Position numbers and translations under genes: made by a program
Notes under the pieces: model-generated
Database searches by the model: none
What the model saw: only the letters and a program-made list of their open reading frames with translations
What the model was told of the DNA's origin: nothing
NCBI GenBank assembly: GCA_905250025.1
Contig: CAJNOJ010000005.1
Span: forward strand, 434,001 to 498,000
From: Adineta ricciae
Taxonomy: Eukaryota > Rotifera > Eurotatoria > Adinetida > Adinetidae
DNA: 64,000 bases
Direction of reading: 5' to 3'
In this document: in pieces, positions 13,890 to 24,945 of the stretch
Position numbering within the stretch: position 1 is the stretch's first letter
How the letters are laid out: each line of letters begins with the position of its first letter

Positions 13890-14162
13890 CCGTGTAGAAA
13901 ATAAAATAAATGTGCGGATTCGTTGAAAGAGAGAATGAAATGAAATTGCATAGACTGCGTAAATCTAAATACCAATCAGTGTTAACTATAGATGGCAGTT
14001 ATGAATTTTTCGGCGTCATAGGAAAACAACATTTATTTATTTGATAAGATCTAGTCATTTTCACATATAGATACAAAGTTGACTTAGAGGGTCTAATAGA
14101 TTATAAATTTGAATTTTTTTCAAGATTGTGTCATTTCTAAAACAAAATAGCAAGGATCTAAG
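13890..14162. promoter_or_regulatory. Short divergent intergenic region, RBMX2-like and SCAMP
   Basis: The 273 bp between two divergent start codons must contain both 5' UTRs and promoters. It is AT-rich. I see no clear TATA or other motif that I could assign. Confidence 0.5.
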
Positions 14163-16643
14163 ATGGACTTTAACGATGATGATAATAACCCATTTGCTGA
14201 TTCGTCAATAAGAAAAGCAACAGCGAACTCTTAGTTTGTATTCATATCTTTGATTGTTCAATTTCATATCTGTTTATCTTCTAGCTCAAATCAACCGACG
14301 AATGGCGAATACAACCCTTTTGCAAATACAACTGTAGCGGCTCGAGTAAAGCTTAGAATCATCGTTTTTCGTACAGCACACTGTTACGTCTTTCCTTTCT
14401 AGCCTGCTTCATCATATCAACAACCAAGTGTTGCTGCTGTGTTGCCACCAACACCAGCACCAGCATATCAGCCACCACCACCCGTTTATCAACCATCAAC
14501 ACCAGCATCAGCAGCGGCATATCAGCCGCCACCACCCGTTTATCAACCACCAACACCAGCTCCTGCGCCTACAACAACACCGTACACAGCTCAACAACCG
14601 GCTGATAGATATGGAAGTGAGACGAAACAAACATCGACCCGCGTTGACCTCAGTCAATACGAACGACAACAAGCTGAACTCGAGGAGCGTGAAAAACGTC
14701 TTGCTGAACGCGAACGAGCATTATCTAACACAGGCAAAATTGGACGTACGTATATCAATGAGTAATATCTTTGACTTCTCTATCATGTGAGAACTTTCGC
14801 TTAAAATGAGTAATCATGTCAGATAAAATTTATGACAGATAAGTAAGAGAATTTCAAAGTAAACAAGCTTGCCTTCACTGTTTGACTCTTCTCGTCGTAT
14901 TTGTTCAAGCTAGTTTGGTAAATTCGAATATCTACTTTTATTTCAGAACGAGAAAATAATTTTCCACCATTACCAGCAATATGCCCATGTCGACCATGCT
15001 TCTATCAAGATATAAACATTGAAATTCCAGGTCAATTTCAACTTTGGGTTCGATATATTTATTATCTATGGCTTGGTACGTTTTGAATCATATCTTCTCA
15101 CTTACACATCTACCAATTTCTTATGTTCATAGCTTATTCATTGACTTTATTTTTGAATATGATCGCGGGACTGTCTTATTTTGGTAATCCACACTGAAAT
15201 CGCAAGCATTTAAACACTATCCGTTATTTTTATTTAGTCGTCGACAAAAATGGTGCATCGACATTTGGATTATCATTGGTCTATTTAGTCTTATTTGTGC
15301 CATTATCATACATCTGTTGGTTTCGGCCAATTTATCGCGCATTTAGGTTTGTTATTCGATTGTTAAGATGAAAGTCCATATCTAGTTACAAAACTATAGT
15401 ATCTTTAAATGAGATGATGGTCTCTCGATGAAGAAGAAGTATCGAAACGTTCAGTGTGAGTCCTATGTGAATATCATAGCAAATCTTGATTCTACTAATC
15501 TGACTACTATTGAACGCTTATTCTTTACTAATGTTTCTTTTTCTTAATCTAATCTAGAGAAGACAGTGCATCGAGTTTTATGATCTTTTTTCTTGTCTTC
15601 TTCATACAACTTGCCATAACAGTCCTACAATTCTTGGGCCTTGCTAATCTTGGATGGTAATATATCTCCTCTATATTGTCATTCGCACTCTGCATGTTCA
15701 TAACACTAAACTTTGTTTGCACTGCTTGTCATACCTATTTTGTTCATATTAACACATATTTTCTTGTTCGAGTCGAACGAATCATTGATATTTACTTAAT
15801 CTCAATTTAGAACCGACAGTTCTGCTTCGTTTATGATTTTCTTCTTTATCGGAGTTATATATATCGCCATCGATATCTTGTTTGCAGTTGGCATTGTACC
15901 TGGCATGTGGTGGGTGTTGTGTATTATATACAGCTTTGCTTTTGCTTAGATTTGATTTTCGTAAACCAAAGGAGATTTATGCAATGTGTGTGTACCTTTC
16001 TCTTCTAGTGGATTGATTCTGATGATTCAGTTATTCGCTGCTGGTGGAAGCAAAATTCTTGTTGGTCTTCTAGTCATGATTGTAACATTTTGCTTCGCTC
16101 TGATCGCTCTCGCTGGTAGTCTGTTACTAATCAGGGTAAGATATGAATGATGATGCTCGAATATCTTGAAAAGAAAACGTCTTCTTATTCTAATATGTAT
16201 ATAAAATGTTTGTTTTCAATCTAGCGGTTTTGCTCGACTTGGAGTTATGTCAACAAGTAAAATTGTCGGAACGATGATGATCGTTCTCGGTTGTCTGTGG
16301 ACATTGATATCCATTGCAGCTGTTATTGCCATACTTAGGGTATTGAATCAGCTGCTAAAATATGAATAAAACGAAATTATACTTTCACAACATTGTTTTC
16401 TACAGAATTGGTATATGATCCGTTTTTCTCTTCTAGGTTCATCGATTATATCGACAAACAGGAGCAAGTCTCGAACAAGCTCAACGTGAAGTTCAAACGG
16501 CTTTCGTGAATAAGTAACTATGAGTATAATGAAAACGAACATTGATTGATTTGTGCTTTTCCTCTAGTCCGACTGTTCGCGGAGCAGCTCGCGAGGTCGC
16601 AACAGCTGGCATCAACGAAGCATTGAATAGTGGCCGAAAATAA
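14163..16643 (+). CDS. SCAMP: Secretory carrier-associated membrane protein (SCAMP)
   Basis: SCAMPs are four-span proteins of post-Golgi and endosomal recycling membranes. The N-terminus has two NPF motifs (NNPFADSS and YNPFANTT) that bind EH domains, a YQPPPPVYQP Pro-rich repeat, and a coiled coil (YERQQAELEEREKRLAERER). Then comes the conserved CPCRPCFYQDINIEIP region, followed by four membrane spans with the loop WFRPIYRAFR between spans two and three. The C-terminus has VHRLYRQTGASLEQAQREVQ. Exons for span three (15558-15656 or 15811-15909) and span four (16009-16135 or 16225-16339) occur in duplicate, so a transcript should use one of each. The first exon ends at 14233, where a TAG would otherwise be formed. 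Confidence 0.92.
15558..15909 (+). other. SCAMP: Duplicated, mutually exclusive exons for SCAMP membrane span 3
   Basis: Copy one (15558-15656) encodes DSASSFMIFFLVFFIQ and copy two (15811-15909) encodes DSSASFMIFFFIGVIY. Both are exactly 99 bp, both enter after two bases of an Arg codon, and both leave with TG of a Cys codon. If both were included, the joint TG plus A would create a TGA stop, so only one can be used. Confidence 0.8.
16009..16339 (+). other. SCAMP: Duplicated, mutually exclusive exons for SCAMP membrane span 4
   Basis: Copy one (16009-16135, 127 bp) and copy two (16225-16339, 115 bp) both complete the TG of the preceding exon to a Cys codon, both encode a hydrophobic span ending in IR or LR, and both end in phase 0 with AGG. 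Joining both would shift the frame. The shared pattern is SKI(V/L)xGxxxMIV. Confidence 0.78.
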
Positions 16644-16967
16644 TCAATTTTTGCACTCATGAAAATAAATAAATGAATAACAAATGTTTTCCTTTCGCAA
16701 TATTCCAAAGAGATACTTCTATATTTATGATTATAATCTTCCCCATTCTCCATTTAATTCTATTTTTGTTGTTAAATCGGCGTGTCGTCGACGAGGGATT
16801 CCCAGAGAATAAGCATTTTGACTTTTGTTGTATTTGTTGCCTTCGTCTCTTCATATTTATTAATTTAATTTTGATGTTGTGACAAAACAAATTTATTCTG
16901 TGTTGTGTGCCATAGCAAGAAAAAGACATGTATAACCAAATATTCGTTGATTTGTTTTAGATAATCA
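16644..16967. other. Intergenic, SCAMP 3' flank to TMEM68-like start
   Basis: The AT-rich stretch contains AATAAA-like signals just after the SCAMP stop (around 16663-16672). Nothing else is recognised. Confidence 0.55.
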
Positions 16968-18218
16968 GTGAATTTTTTCAATATCGATCGAATGGATATC
17001 ATTGGCATGCAAAAGAAAATTGATAGACAGATTCGTGACCCTGTCGTGAAAACTGAAGCAGAGCGTTATTCCCTGCGAACCCGTTTGGCTTTTCTACCTG
17101 ACGATGTCATCGGTCAATCATGGTTTTTCCGCTTATTAACATTTCTTTATTATTATTTTTTTGTATTTTTTCACGCATTTGAAGGTAGAACACAAGCCGA
17201 AAATATTTATTTCAACATATATTTTATCGTTCTCTAGTTGTCGGTATTGAAAAGATCGATCCTGATAGCGGATGTCTTTTTATTGCGAGACATTCGACAC
17301 ATAATGGCGATATTTTGGGTACACTCGTTTGCTTCTATCATAAAACAGGACGTGTATTAAGGTGAGCTGATCAATCGATGAGTTTTGATCGATGAGATTT
17401 AACTGCTACTATTTAGACCATTAATTCATCGATATTTGACAAAATTTTTTCCATTTCTACGGTTAATGGGTGCTGTGCCAGGCGAACCGAAAAGTGCGAC
17501 TTCATTATTGAAAAGTGGTTTTTGGGTTGCAGTCGTTCCCGGTAATTACTGTTTCCGTACACGCGTTTTGACTTCATTTTTCATTCAGGTGGAGCTGATG
17601 AAGGTATGATTGGCCATGAAAATGCATACAAAGTATGTTGGCCAAAGAAGCGTAAGTTACATATAGATGTATTTTTCAATGATGATTTCATTAGTTTGAC
17701 TTGAATTTGTAGGCAAAGGTTTTGCTCACGTTGCTGTTGATGCTCAAGTACCAATCGTTCCACTTTTCTTAGCCAATGTAGATGAAATGCGATGGAATCC
17801 TCTCCTTTCTCTCTGGAATTTTCTCGGACTCGGTCGCCAATTTTCCTATGTCCTTGATTTAAACATTCCAATATTACACTCCGTATTACTTATCATAGGC
17901 TCAACTGTATGGTTTCTAGCTACATTCATTCAAATACCAATCCCAGCGAAATTAACTTTATATATTGGTGATCCAGTGCAATATGACCCATCCAAAGATT
18001 CTATTGATGATGTAAGTTTGTCTTTCATGCGAGATTATGCGTTTTATAGATTTATCTTTCATTGTTTAAAGATTGTTCAACGATCACACGCTGATCTCCA
18101 ACGATTGATCAATCGTTGTCAGCCTCAGGGACGATCCTATTCCAATGCGGTGAAAGAAAGATTCGCAGGTTTACTCAACTGTTGGAAAAGTACACTTCTC
18201 GAAGTGAAAAGTCATTAA
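16968..18218 (+). CDS. TMEM68: TMEM68-like acyltransferase (PlsC/DGAT-type fold)
   Basis: Members of this family are ER acyltransferases making diacylglycerol-derived neutral lipids. After a first exon with one hydrophobic stretch (FFRLLTFLYYYFFVFFHAFE), the conserved block reads LFIARHSTHNGDILG. Its spacing is His-x5-Asp, as I recall for TMEM68, rather than the common His-x4-Asp. Next come FFPFLRLMGAVPGEP, VPGGADEGMIGHENAYKVCW (equivalent of the glycerolipid-binding block), KGFAHVAVDAQVPIVPLFLANV, and the end block KLTLYIGDPVQYDPS. The last intron (about 18012-18071) splices SIDD to IVQRSHADLQ. TAA lies at 18216-18218. The start could be either Met at 16968 or 16992. A plain monoacylglycerol acyltransferase is an alternative. 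Confidence 0.8.
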
Positions 18219-18359
18219 TAAGTATTGAGATTTTTTTATGCAGAAAAGTCTCTCATTGATTCTGTTTTTCAAATCATATATGATGTGATTTATAACGATG
18301 CTCGTCTGATACCACTAAAGTGATTTCATTATGAGATTCTAGATTTTGAAAGTTAAAAT

Positions 18360-21300
18360 ATGATATATGATGATTCAATGGACACGGAAGATCAGAATTT
18401 GTTGACATCGGCAACATTTGATGTCAACAAATTTCGATTGAGTAATGAAAGCGATGAACAATGGTTCTACCGGAAACAATTCATCGAAGCATATCGATTT
18501 GAGTACAACAAAGAAAGACTTTTGTGTTTGGCACAGTGCTATGCTAATACCAAATGTCTTGGATGTATGTGTTAGAATTGAATAATGCAATGAAGAGAAA
18601 AATATTTCTTTTAGGTAAATATTCTGAACCGTTAAAATCATTACTGGATCAATTGTCAGAAAAATTCTCAACTTCATCAATCAAACGATCACCATGTGAA
18701 GAACCAATCGGTGTCAACATCAAACGAATCTCACCTATGTCAAAGTACGTTTAATTCACCGAACTCTATCATTACTGTAGCTGCTAAGAAAATTAACAGA
18801 ACATTTTCTGTAATTATCTCATCATCAATCAACCTGATAATAGTCTACAAATATCATAATTACTGAACCTCACTTTAATCAGCCTTTTTTACTCTATGAT
18901 CACTTTCAGTACAAAACAATATTCTTTCCACTGCGCTCAATTATTTTGTTTTTCTTGAATTTTTAGTGTCAATAAGTCTAGCATGCAATCAAATGTTAAT
19001 TTTTCAAATACATCAAATTTTGTATCCTTTTCATCGTCGCTTTCATCACATGTACCACCATTACAACCTTCTCCGACTCAACAAATCATACCACCAAAAA
19101 CTAATCCGAAAACATCACTGAACGAATCTCCCGAAACCAAACTAACTCGTCTACGAGCGTTTACAAATCAATTGAAGCAATCCCTAGAAGCTGCCCAGAA
19201 TCGAACGGGCAACAACGAAAACGATCATGCTATCGAACACATCTATCAAGTTGGTACCCAACAACATTTGTTTGTTGATTATCGACCTGATGAACAAAAT
19301 GATCAGTCGAATTCCTATATTTCACCTGCAAATGCTTTTCTAACTAAAACATTTCGTAGCAAACTTTACATCGACGATGTTTATATCTGTGCTGGTGAAG
19401 GTACAAACAAAAAATTTTGTAAACGCAATTGTTTTCAGAAAGCACTGAATCGGTTTCTCTACGAGAACTTCAATGTCAAAATGAGTGTCAGCAAAGATGG
19501 ACGGGAACAATATGAATTGATCACAGCAGTTGCGAATAATGTTCAAGAAGTATCAGTTGTGTCAGATGATGAACAGGACAAAGAAACATTTGCAATTCCA
19601 ACGAATCATCCAATGGCCAATACAAAAATCAATTTCGTTCATGCAAGAGACACATTAACTATTGCTGGTCGCACAGCTCGCCAGCAAAGTGAACTTGAAA
19701 AACAATACTGGCAGCAGTGGGGTCGAGGTGTGCCTATGCCATTGCAACCGAAACGTATCCAACGATCGCTATCACCACCACCACCTGTTCCGCATCTCAA
19801 AATCGAGGACAATTCACCGGCAGTGATCGAAGGCTTGGCTACAACACCGGCTAGCATTGCAGTACACATCATAAATCTTTCTCTGAATTTCACAACAATG
19901 AGTTTTCTTTAGAATGTCATTTCGGAAATGGAACATTTTGCAGAAAAACAACAGAAGCTCGAATCAATCAATAATCCAGAGTCAGTTCTTTTAAAAACAA
20001 CTCTTCCAACGAATAGTCGAGTAAATATATTTAATATCTTCGAAATTTACAGACACGGAAGATTTCAGAAAGCGAGATAACGATTTCAGTGAAACGTTTC
20101 TATCTCATCTCTATCTCTCCCTTTCAGTTCTTATTATCAATCCGACAAGCTTCGATACTTGGTTATACCTTATCAATTCAATGCATCTTTCTCAAATACT
20201 TAAGCAAAGGTCAGTGTACTGATATGTAGAAAAACGTTCAATTAGAAAGGAAAAGAAGCAAAACAAATTTTTGTCTGCCTACTAATTGAATGTTCTTATA
20301 CATATCTGTACATTGATTTGAGAGATTGTAAAAAGCTTTGAGAATATGGCGAAGTCGCCTGAACGATCTGTTCGAATAGAATTTCTACACGATTTTACTG
20401 TTTTTCTTAGGAAATTGGCTCGATTATGAATACACAATCTACATGTTCTGAAGCAGCGAGCAATGCTATTGATCCAAACTTATTATCTCAACAACGTGCG
20501 AAACTAGCAAAAATGCAACCGTTTCTGTTTAGTTTGTTGAATTCTCTAGCTGATGCAAGTCATGCTATTGATTTGATTTCCACACAATGTAATAAATATC
20601 ATCTACACGCGAATTTTGAATGTCCGGACAAAGCGACATTGAATGGTTTTCATGGACATTTGATTGTGGAACAAATCGAAGTTGCGGATGGATATGGTTT
20701 GAATAAGAAATTAGCTAAGAAACAAGTAGGAGTGAAAATAGTGATTGATGTATAAACATTCTCGTTTCGTTATAGGTTTATTCGAATGCATTGAAGTCAA
20801 TTTCATCAGCTAAATCGTTTTCTCTTGATTTACGTCATCAAATTCGTTGGACATTAGTCTGTCATGACGAAAGCTCAGGTTTATTGAAAATACCACTACC
20901 TCGTCGACCAATGGCAGTACGTGATGGTGAAGACCGACCAAGTCGTTGGGGACCACCAACAAATCTATCCGCTGTAACATCTTCGTCAACATCAGCAATA
21001 CGTTATTTTCATGAACGTCGTGTAGAAGAAGGTTCTCAACGTGAACGAGAATATCAATCGACGAATGGCATTTGCATTCCACCACCAGCCTTAATCGAAC
21101 CACCATTAACACGTTCAGATATTGGCAAAGATATAAGCAAATGCACTTCGTCAACAGACGAAGCGATTGCGAATAATATTCGTCGTTTAATTCCAAATAC
21201 ATTCGTTGTTTTCGAACTGCTTGATTTCGATGAAAACATTCCGGGTCATTATGTCTCAATGTTATTCACCTCGATGTCAAAAAATAAACTCGAGCTTAAA

Positions 21301-22182
21301 TATGAATTCGTCCATGTACCAAATGGTTGTATGATAACGTATAGTATTAACAATCGCTTTTTTATGTCATGGATTGCACCGACAAAAGTTGCCGCGAAAC
21401 AAATAGGAGCAAAGAAAGCGATTGAAATGTTAAAAACACTTTATCCGAGTATAAAAAGCAAACATGTGGTTACTGATATGTCTATGAACGAAAATGAGAT
21501 TTCGGGTGTTAAATGCCGATTGATTCGACGTGCTCAATTGTACGATCATTCATCTTCAGCGGCATCACTGACGACAGCAAATAATAATCTACCGCAAAAG
21601 GAAGATATGGGCTCGAAATTATTGAAAAAAATGGGTTGGGTTGGTGGTGGGATTGGTAAAGATCTACAAGGCATAGCTGAACCGATTCAAATCGAAGACT
21701 TACAAGGAAGAAAAGGTCTGGGTAGTAGCAGTCTGTTTCCAAACCAAACTTTTGTCAAGAATTTACGACAGATTTTGGAAGAATTTATTGCGACTAATGA
21801 TGATGATGGAGAATTACAATTCGCCAACGAATTCAATAGTGAAGAAAGAAAATCGATTCACAAAGAAGCAATGAAATTGCATTTAACATCAAACTCCTAT
21901 GGTCGAGATGGTGAACGACGTGTTAGTACTTCAATGAGTTCAAACAACTTCTTCATATCTGTTCTTCTTTTTCAGATTCGTGTCACACAAAAACGTAATG
22001 TCGATCAACTTGTTGATCATCTATTGACTCATGGTGGTGAAACAGCGCGATACGAATTGAAAGTGCAAACCCAACCCAAATTAAGATCTTCGAAAATCGC
22101 TCAACAAAAGTATAGTCAAATGGCTCCTCCGCCATCTTCGCAATGGCCAGCACCCGATGCATGTGATGATGGAAATTTATAG
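18360..22182 (+). CDS. NKRF: NKRF-like protein: XTBD, dsRNA-binding region, G-patch and R3H
   Basis: NKRF recruits XRN2 and a DEAH helicase in pre-rRNA processing and represses NF-kB targets in vertebrates. The N-terminal exon (18360-18559) spliced to 18611 onward gives the XRN2-binding pattern WFYRKQFIEAYRFEY...LGCKYSEPLKSLL. A Ser/Pro-rich linker follows. The long last exons contain a dsRBD-like segment (YEFVHVPNGCMITYSI, AKQIGAKKAIEML), the G-patch GSKLLKKMGWVGGGIGKDLQ, and an R3H-like block near IHKEAMKLHLTSNSYG. Introns lie at about 19867-19914, 19979-20128, 20208-20411, 20727-20775 and 21922-21975; the last one joins GERR to IRVTQKR. The stop is TAG at 22180-22182. Confidence 0.82.
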
Positions 22183-22698
22183 TAAATCATTCTCATGCTC
22201 ATTGTTTTGATACTTTTTTTACTGATATACTTGAACACGTTACAGTTGTGTTGTATTTTTAATCTGTTGTTTTTTTTCCTACATATGTATTTAGATGAAA
22301 CGAAAAGAAAATTCATTTGAAAAAAATCAAACTGATCATTTCATTTCAACAGAAATGCGCATCTCAATCTTGCTTATCTTATTTCTTGTAGAAAAAAGAG
22401 AGAAAAGAAAGAGACAAACTTTTATCGTGAATAATCTGATAGTATATATTATATAAATAGAAAGATTCACTTAACATCTGCAGGTGATAAATGACAAGGC
22501 CATAGCCGGTAATATCTTTTATCATTTGAAAATCTAGAGAACAAGGGGAGCGGTTAACTCTTTTATCAACTCGTTATTCATTATCAGTATGTAATATAGA
22601 GACTACTACATTGCTTCAGTCGTATTCTTCGTTTAGTAGATGTTCAGGATACTCAGTTGTAAAAACTTGGTTAATTTTTTCTTGTATTTTAGATAAAC
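22183..22698. other. Intergenic, NKRF-like 3' flank to hexosaminidase promoter
   Basis: 516 bp of AT-rich sequence. A TATATATTATATAAATAG-type stretch at about 22442-22460 could serve as a TATA element, but it is 240 bp before the start codon. No coding signal is recognised. Confidence 0.5.
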
Positions 22699-24945
22699 AT
22701 GCGTTTATCGATAGCGATATTATATTTCCTAACTGTGATTGCGTCTAGTCATGGTAGACGGCCTCGTTCATCGTTGAATATGTTTCATGTTGAACCAAGT
22801 GTTGGTCAACCTTGGCCAAAGCCTCAATCCATGCAGTCAACTCCTCAACAATTTGCTATACATCCGTCTGCTTTCCATTTTATGATCAATTCGACAAGTC
22901 AAACTTGTGATACCTTAACCAGTGCATTTGATCGTTATTACAGATTAATCTTCTTTCCTCAAACTTATTTCGACTATATTCTCAATCCAGCATCGGCAAC
23001 CGATGATAAAAGTGATAAACCAAAGAAATCATTAGCTGATCTTCATGATGCGACTATACTGAAACGATTGAACATTCACATGCAACAACCTTGTGAACAA
23101 TATCCAACTCTTGAATCCGATGAATCATGTAAAGAATACCGAACTGGAAATTTTCTCTTTGAAAAATTCTTTTCTTTCGTCTAGATACATTAACAATCAA
23201 CACTGATAATTCTATGCTAGAATCTGTGTCAGTTTGGGGTGCTCTCCGTGGTTTGGAAACGTTTAGTCAACTTATTTATGCTGATGATGATCTTGGGGTA
23301 AATATTTGATGAAATCCATACTTTCGTACGTAAGAATCGTTTGTTTGCTTCAGTTTGCTATTAATCAAACAGTGATCAATGACTTTCCTCGCTTTGCTCA
23401 TCGAGGGTTACTTCTCGATACATCGCGTCATTTTATCTCGGTGAAAACATTGAAAATGAATTTAGTATGTAACGAACTCTTTCGTCTAAAATATAAATTC
23501 GTTGTTGAATCTTCTCCTTAAAGGAAGCTATGGCTCAAAGTAAACTCAATGTCTTTCACTTTCATATTGTTGATGATCAATCATTTCCATATGAATCACG
23601 TACATATCCCGAACTGAGCGGCGCAGGAGCGTACAATCAAGCCCATGTCTATTCGCAAGATGATATTGCTGGTCTGATTGAATTCGCTCGTCAACGTGGT
23701 ATTCGTGTTGTTGTTGAATTTGATTCACCAGGTTTGAATATAAACATCGAATCGTAGATCATATCCTTCTATCTGGTGACTGTTTTTAATCGATAGGTCA
23801 TACACAATCGTGGGGATTAGTTATTGACGTACTGACACATTGTTATAGTGGCGGAAAACCTAATAATGAATATGGACCAATGGATCCGAGTCGAAATTCA
23901 ACATTTGATTTCTTGAAGAAAATGTTCTCTGAAGTGGCCAATGTCTTTCCTGATCATTACGTACATTTAGGTGGTGATGAAGTCGATTTTGATTGCTGGT
24001 AAGAAATCAATTTCTTGAGTATGTACATGTAAACAAGAAAAAGAATTGGTTTATAGGCGAAGTAACCCAAATGTTCAAGCATTTATGCGTCAAATGGAAT
24101 TTGGAAACGACTATTCATTACTTGAGCAATATTATATGCAAAAGTAAAGCCTTTTTAGAAAAAAGGATTTTGCGGCAAAAAGAAATTGTTTTTTTTCTCC
24201 GAATATTTTAGTGTAGTTGATATTGTTGGTTCAACAGGAAAAGGTTATGCAGTTTGGCAAGAAATTATCGATAATAATGTAACAGTTAAAGCTGATACTG
24301 TCGTAGAAGTTTGGAAGGTTAGTTGCCAAACAAGGTCACGACGAACTTCTAACAAAGAAAGGAATATATATTATCTCTAGGACCCATATCCTGAAGAATT
24401 AGCACGTGTTACAAAACTAGGTTATCGTACACTTTTATCGACTTGCTGGTAATTTATCAAGAATTTAATATTGTACCTAATCTAATCCTGAGCATTGAAT
24501 CTAGGTATTTGAATTATATATCCTATGGCAAAGATTGGATTCCATATTATAAATGTGATCCACATAATTTTGTTGGTAAATCTTCGTATCGTCGTGATGA
24601 TCAATAGTTCTTGTTTTTCGTGTGTAGGCACTGATGAACAAAAGAAATTAGTTGTTGGTGGTGAAGCATGTATGTGGGGTGGTAAGTTATCGACGTGAGA
24701 GACTGTTTCAAAGAGTTTACTCGTTTTTAAATAATGTAGAATTTATCGATGCGACCAATGTCATTCCAACAACATGGCCACGAGCTGCGATCGTTGCTGA
24801 ACGTTTATGGTCATCGAAGAATGTTACTGATCCGAATGCAGCCACGCCTCGCTTAGAAGAACATCGTTGTCGATCACTTCGACGTGGCATTCCGGCATCA
24901 CCTGTCAACGGCCCGAGTTATTGTGATTATGAATATGACCGTTAA
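22699..24945 (+). CDS. HEXB: Lysosomal beta-hexosaminidase (GH20)
   Basis: The enzyme removes terminal N-acetylhexosamine from glycolipids and glycoproteins in the lysosome. A signal peptide ([17 protein letters not shown]) leads into the GH20 N-domain. Splicing at 23127 to 23184 restores DESYTLTINT, followed by [14 protein letters not shown]. The catalytic barrel shows [24 protein letters not shown], the acid-base pair in [23 protein letters not shown] and [13 protein letters not shown]. Eight or more introns of 50-70 bp are present. The protein has the length of human HEXA/HEXB. Alpha or beta identity cannot be decided, since invertebrates usually have one type. The stop is TAA at 24943-24945 and a polyA signal follows at 25066. 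Confidence 0.95.

Noticed and set aside
14428..14790. Long frame rich in Gln/His overlapping the SCAMP Pro-rich exon
   Set aside because: It is a shifted reading of the CCA/CAC-rich repeat; the SCAMP frame continues through its splice sites and into conserved family sequence.
20810..21259. 149-residue frame on the minus strand inside the NKRF-like gene
   Set aside because: The plus frame has dsRBD and G-patch motifs; the minus frame has no family resemblance.
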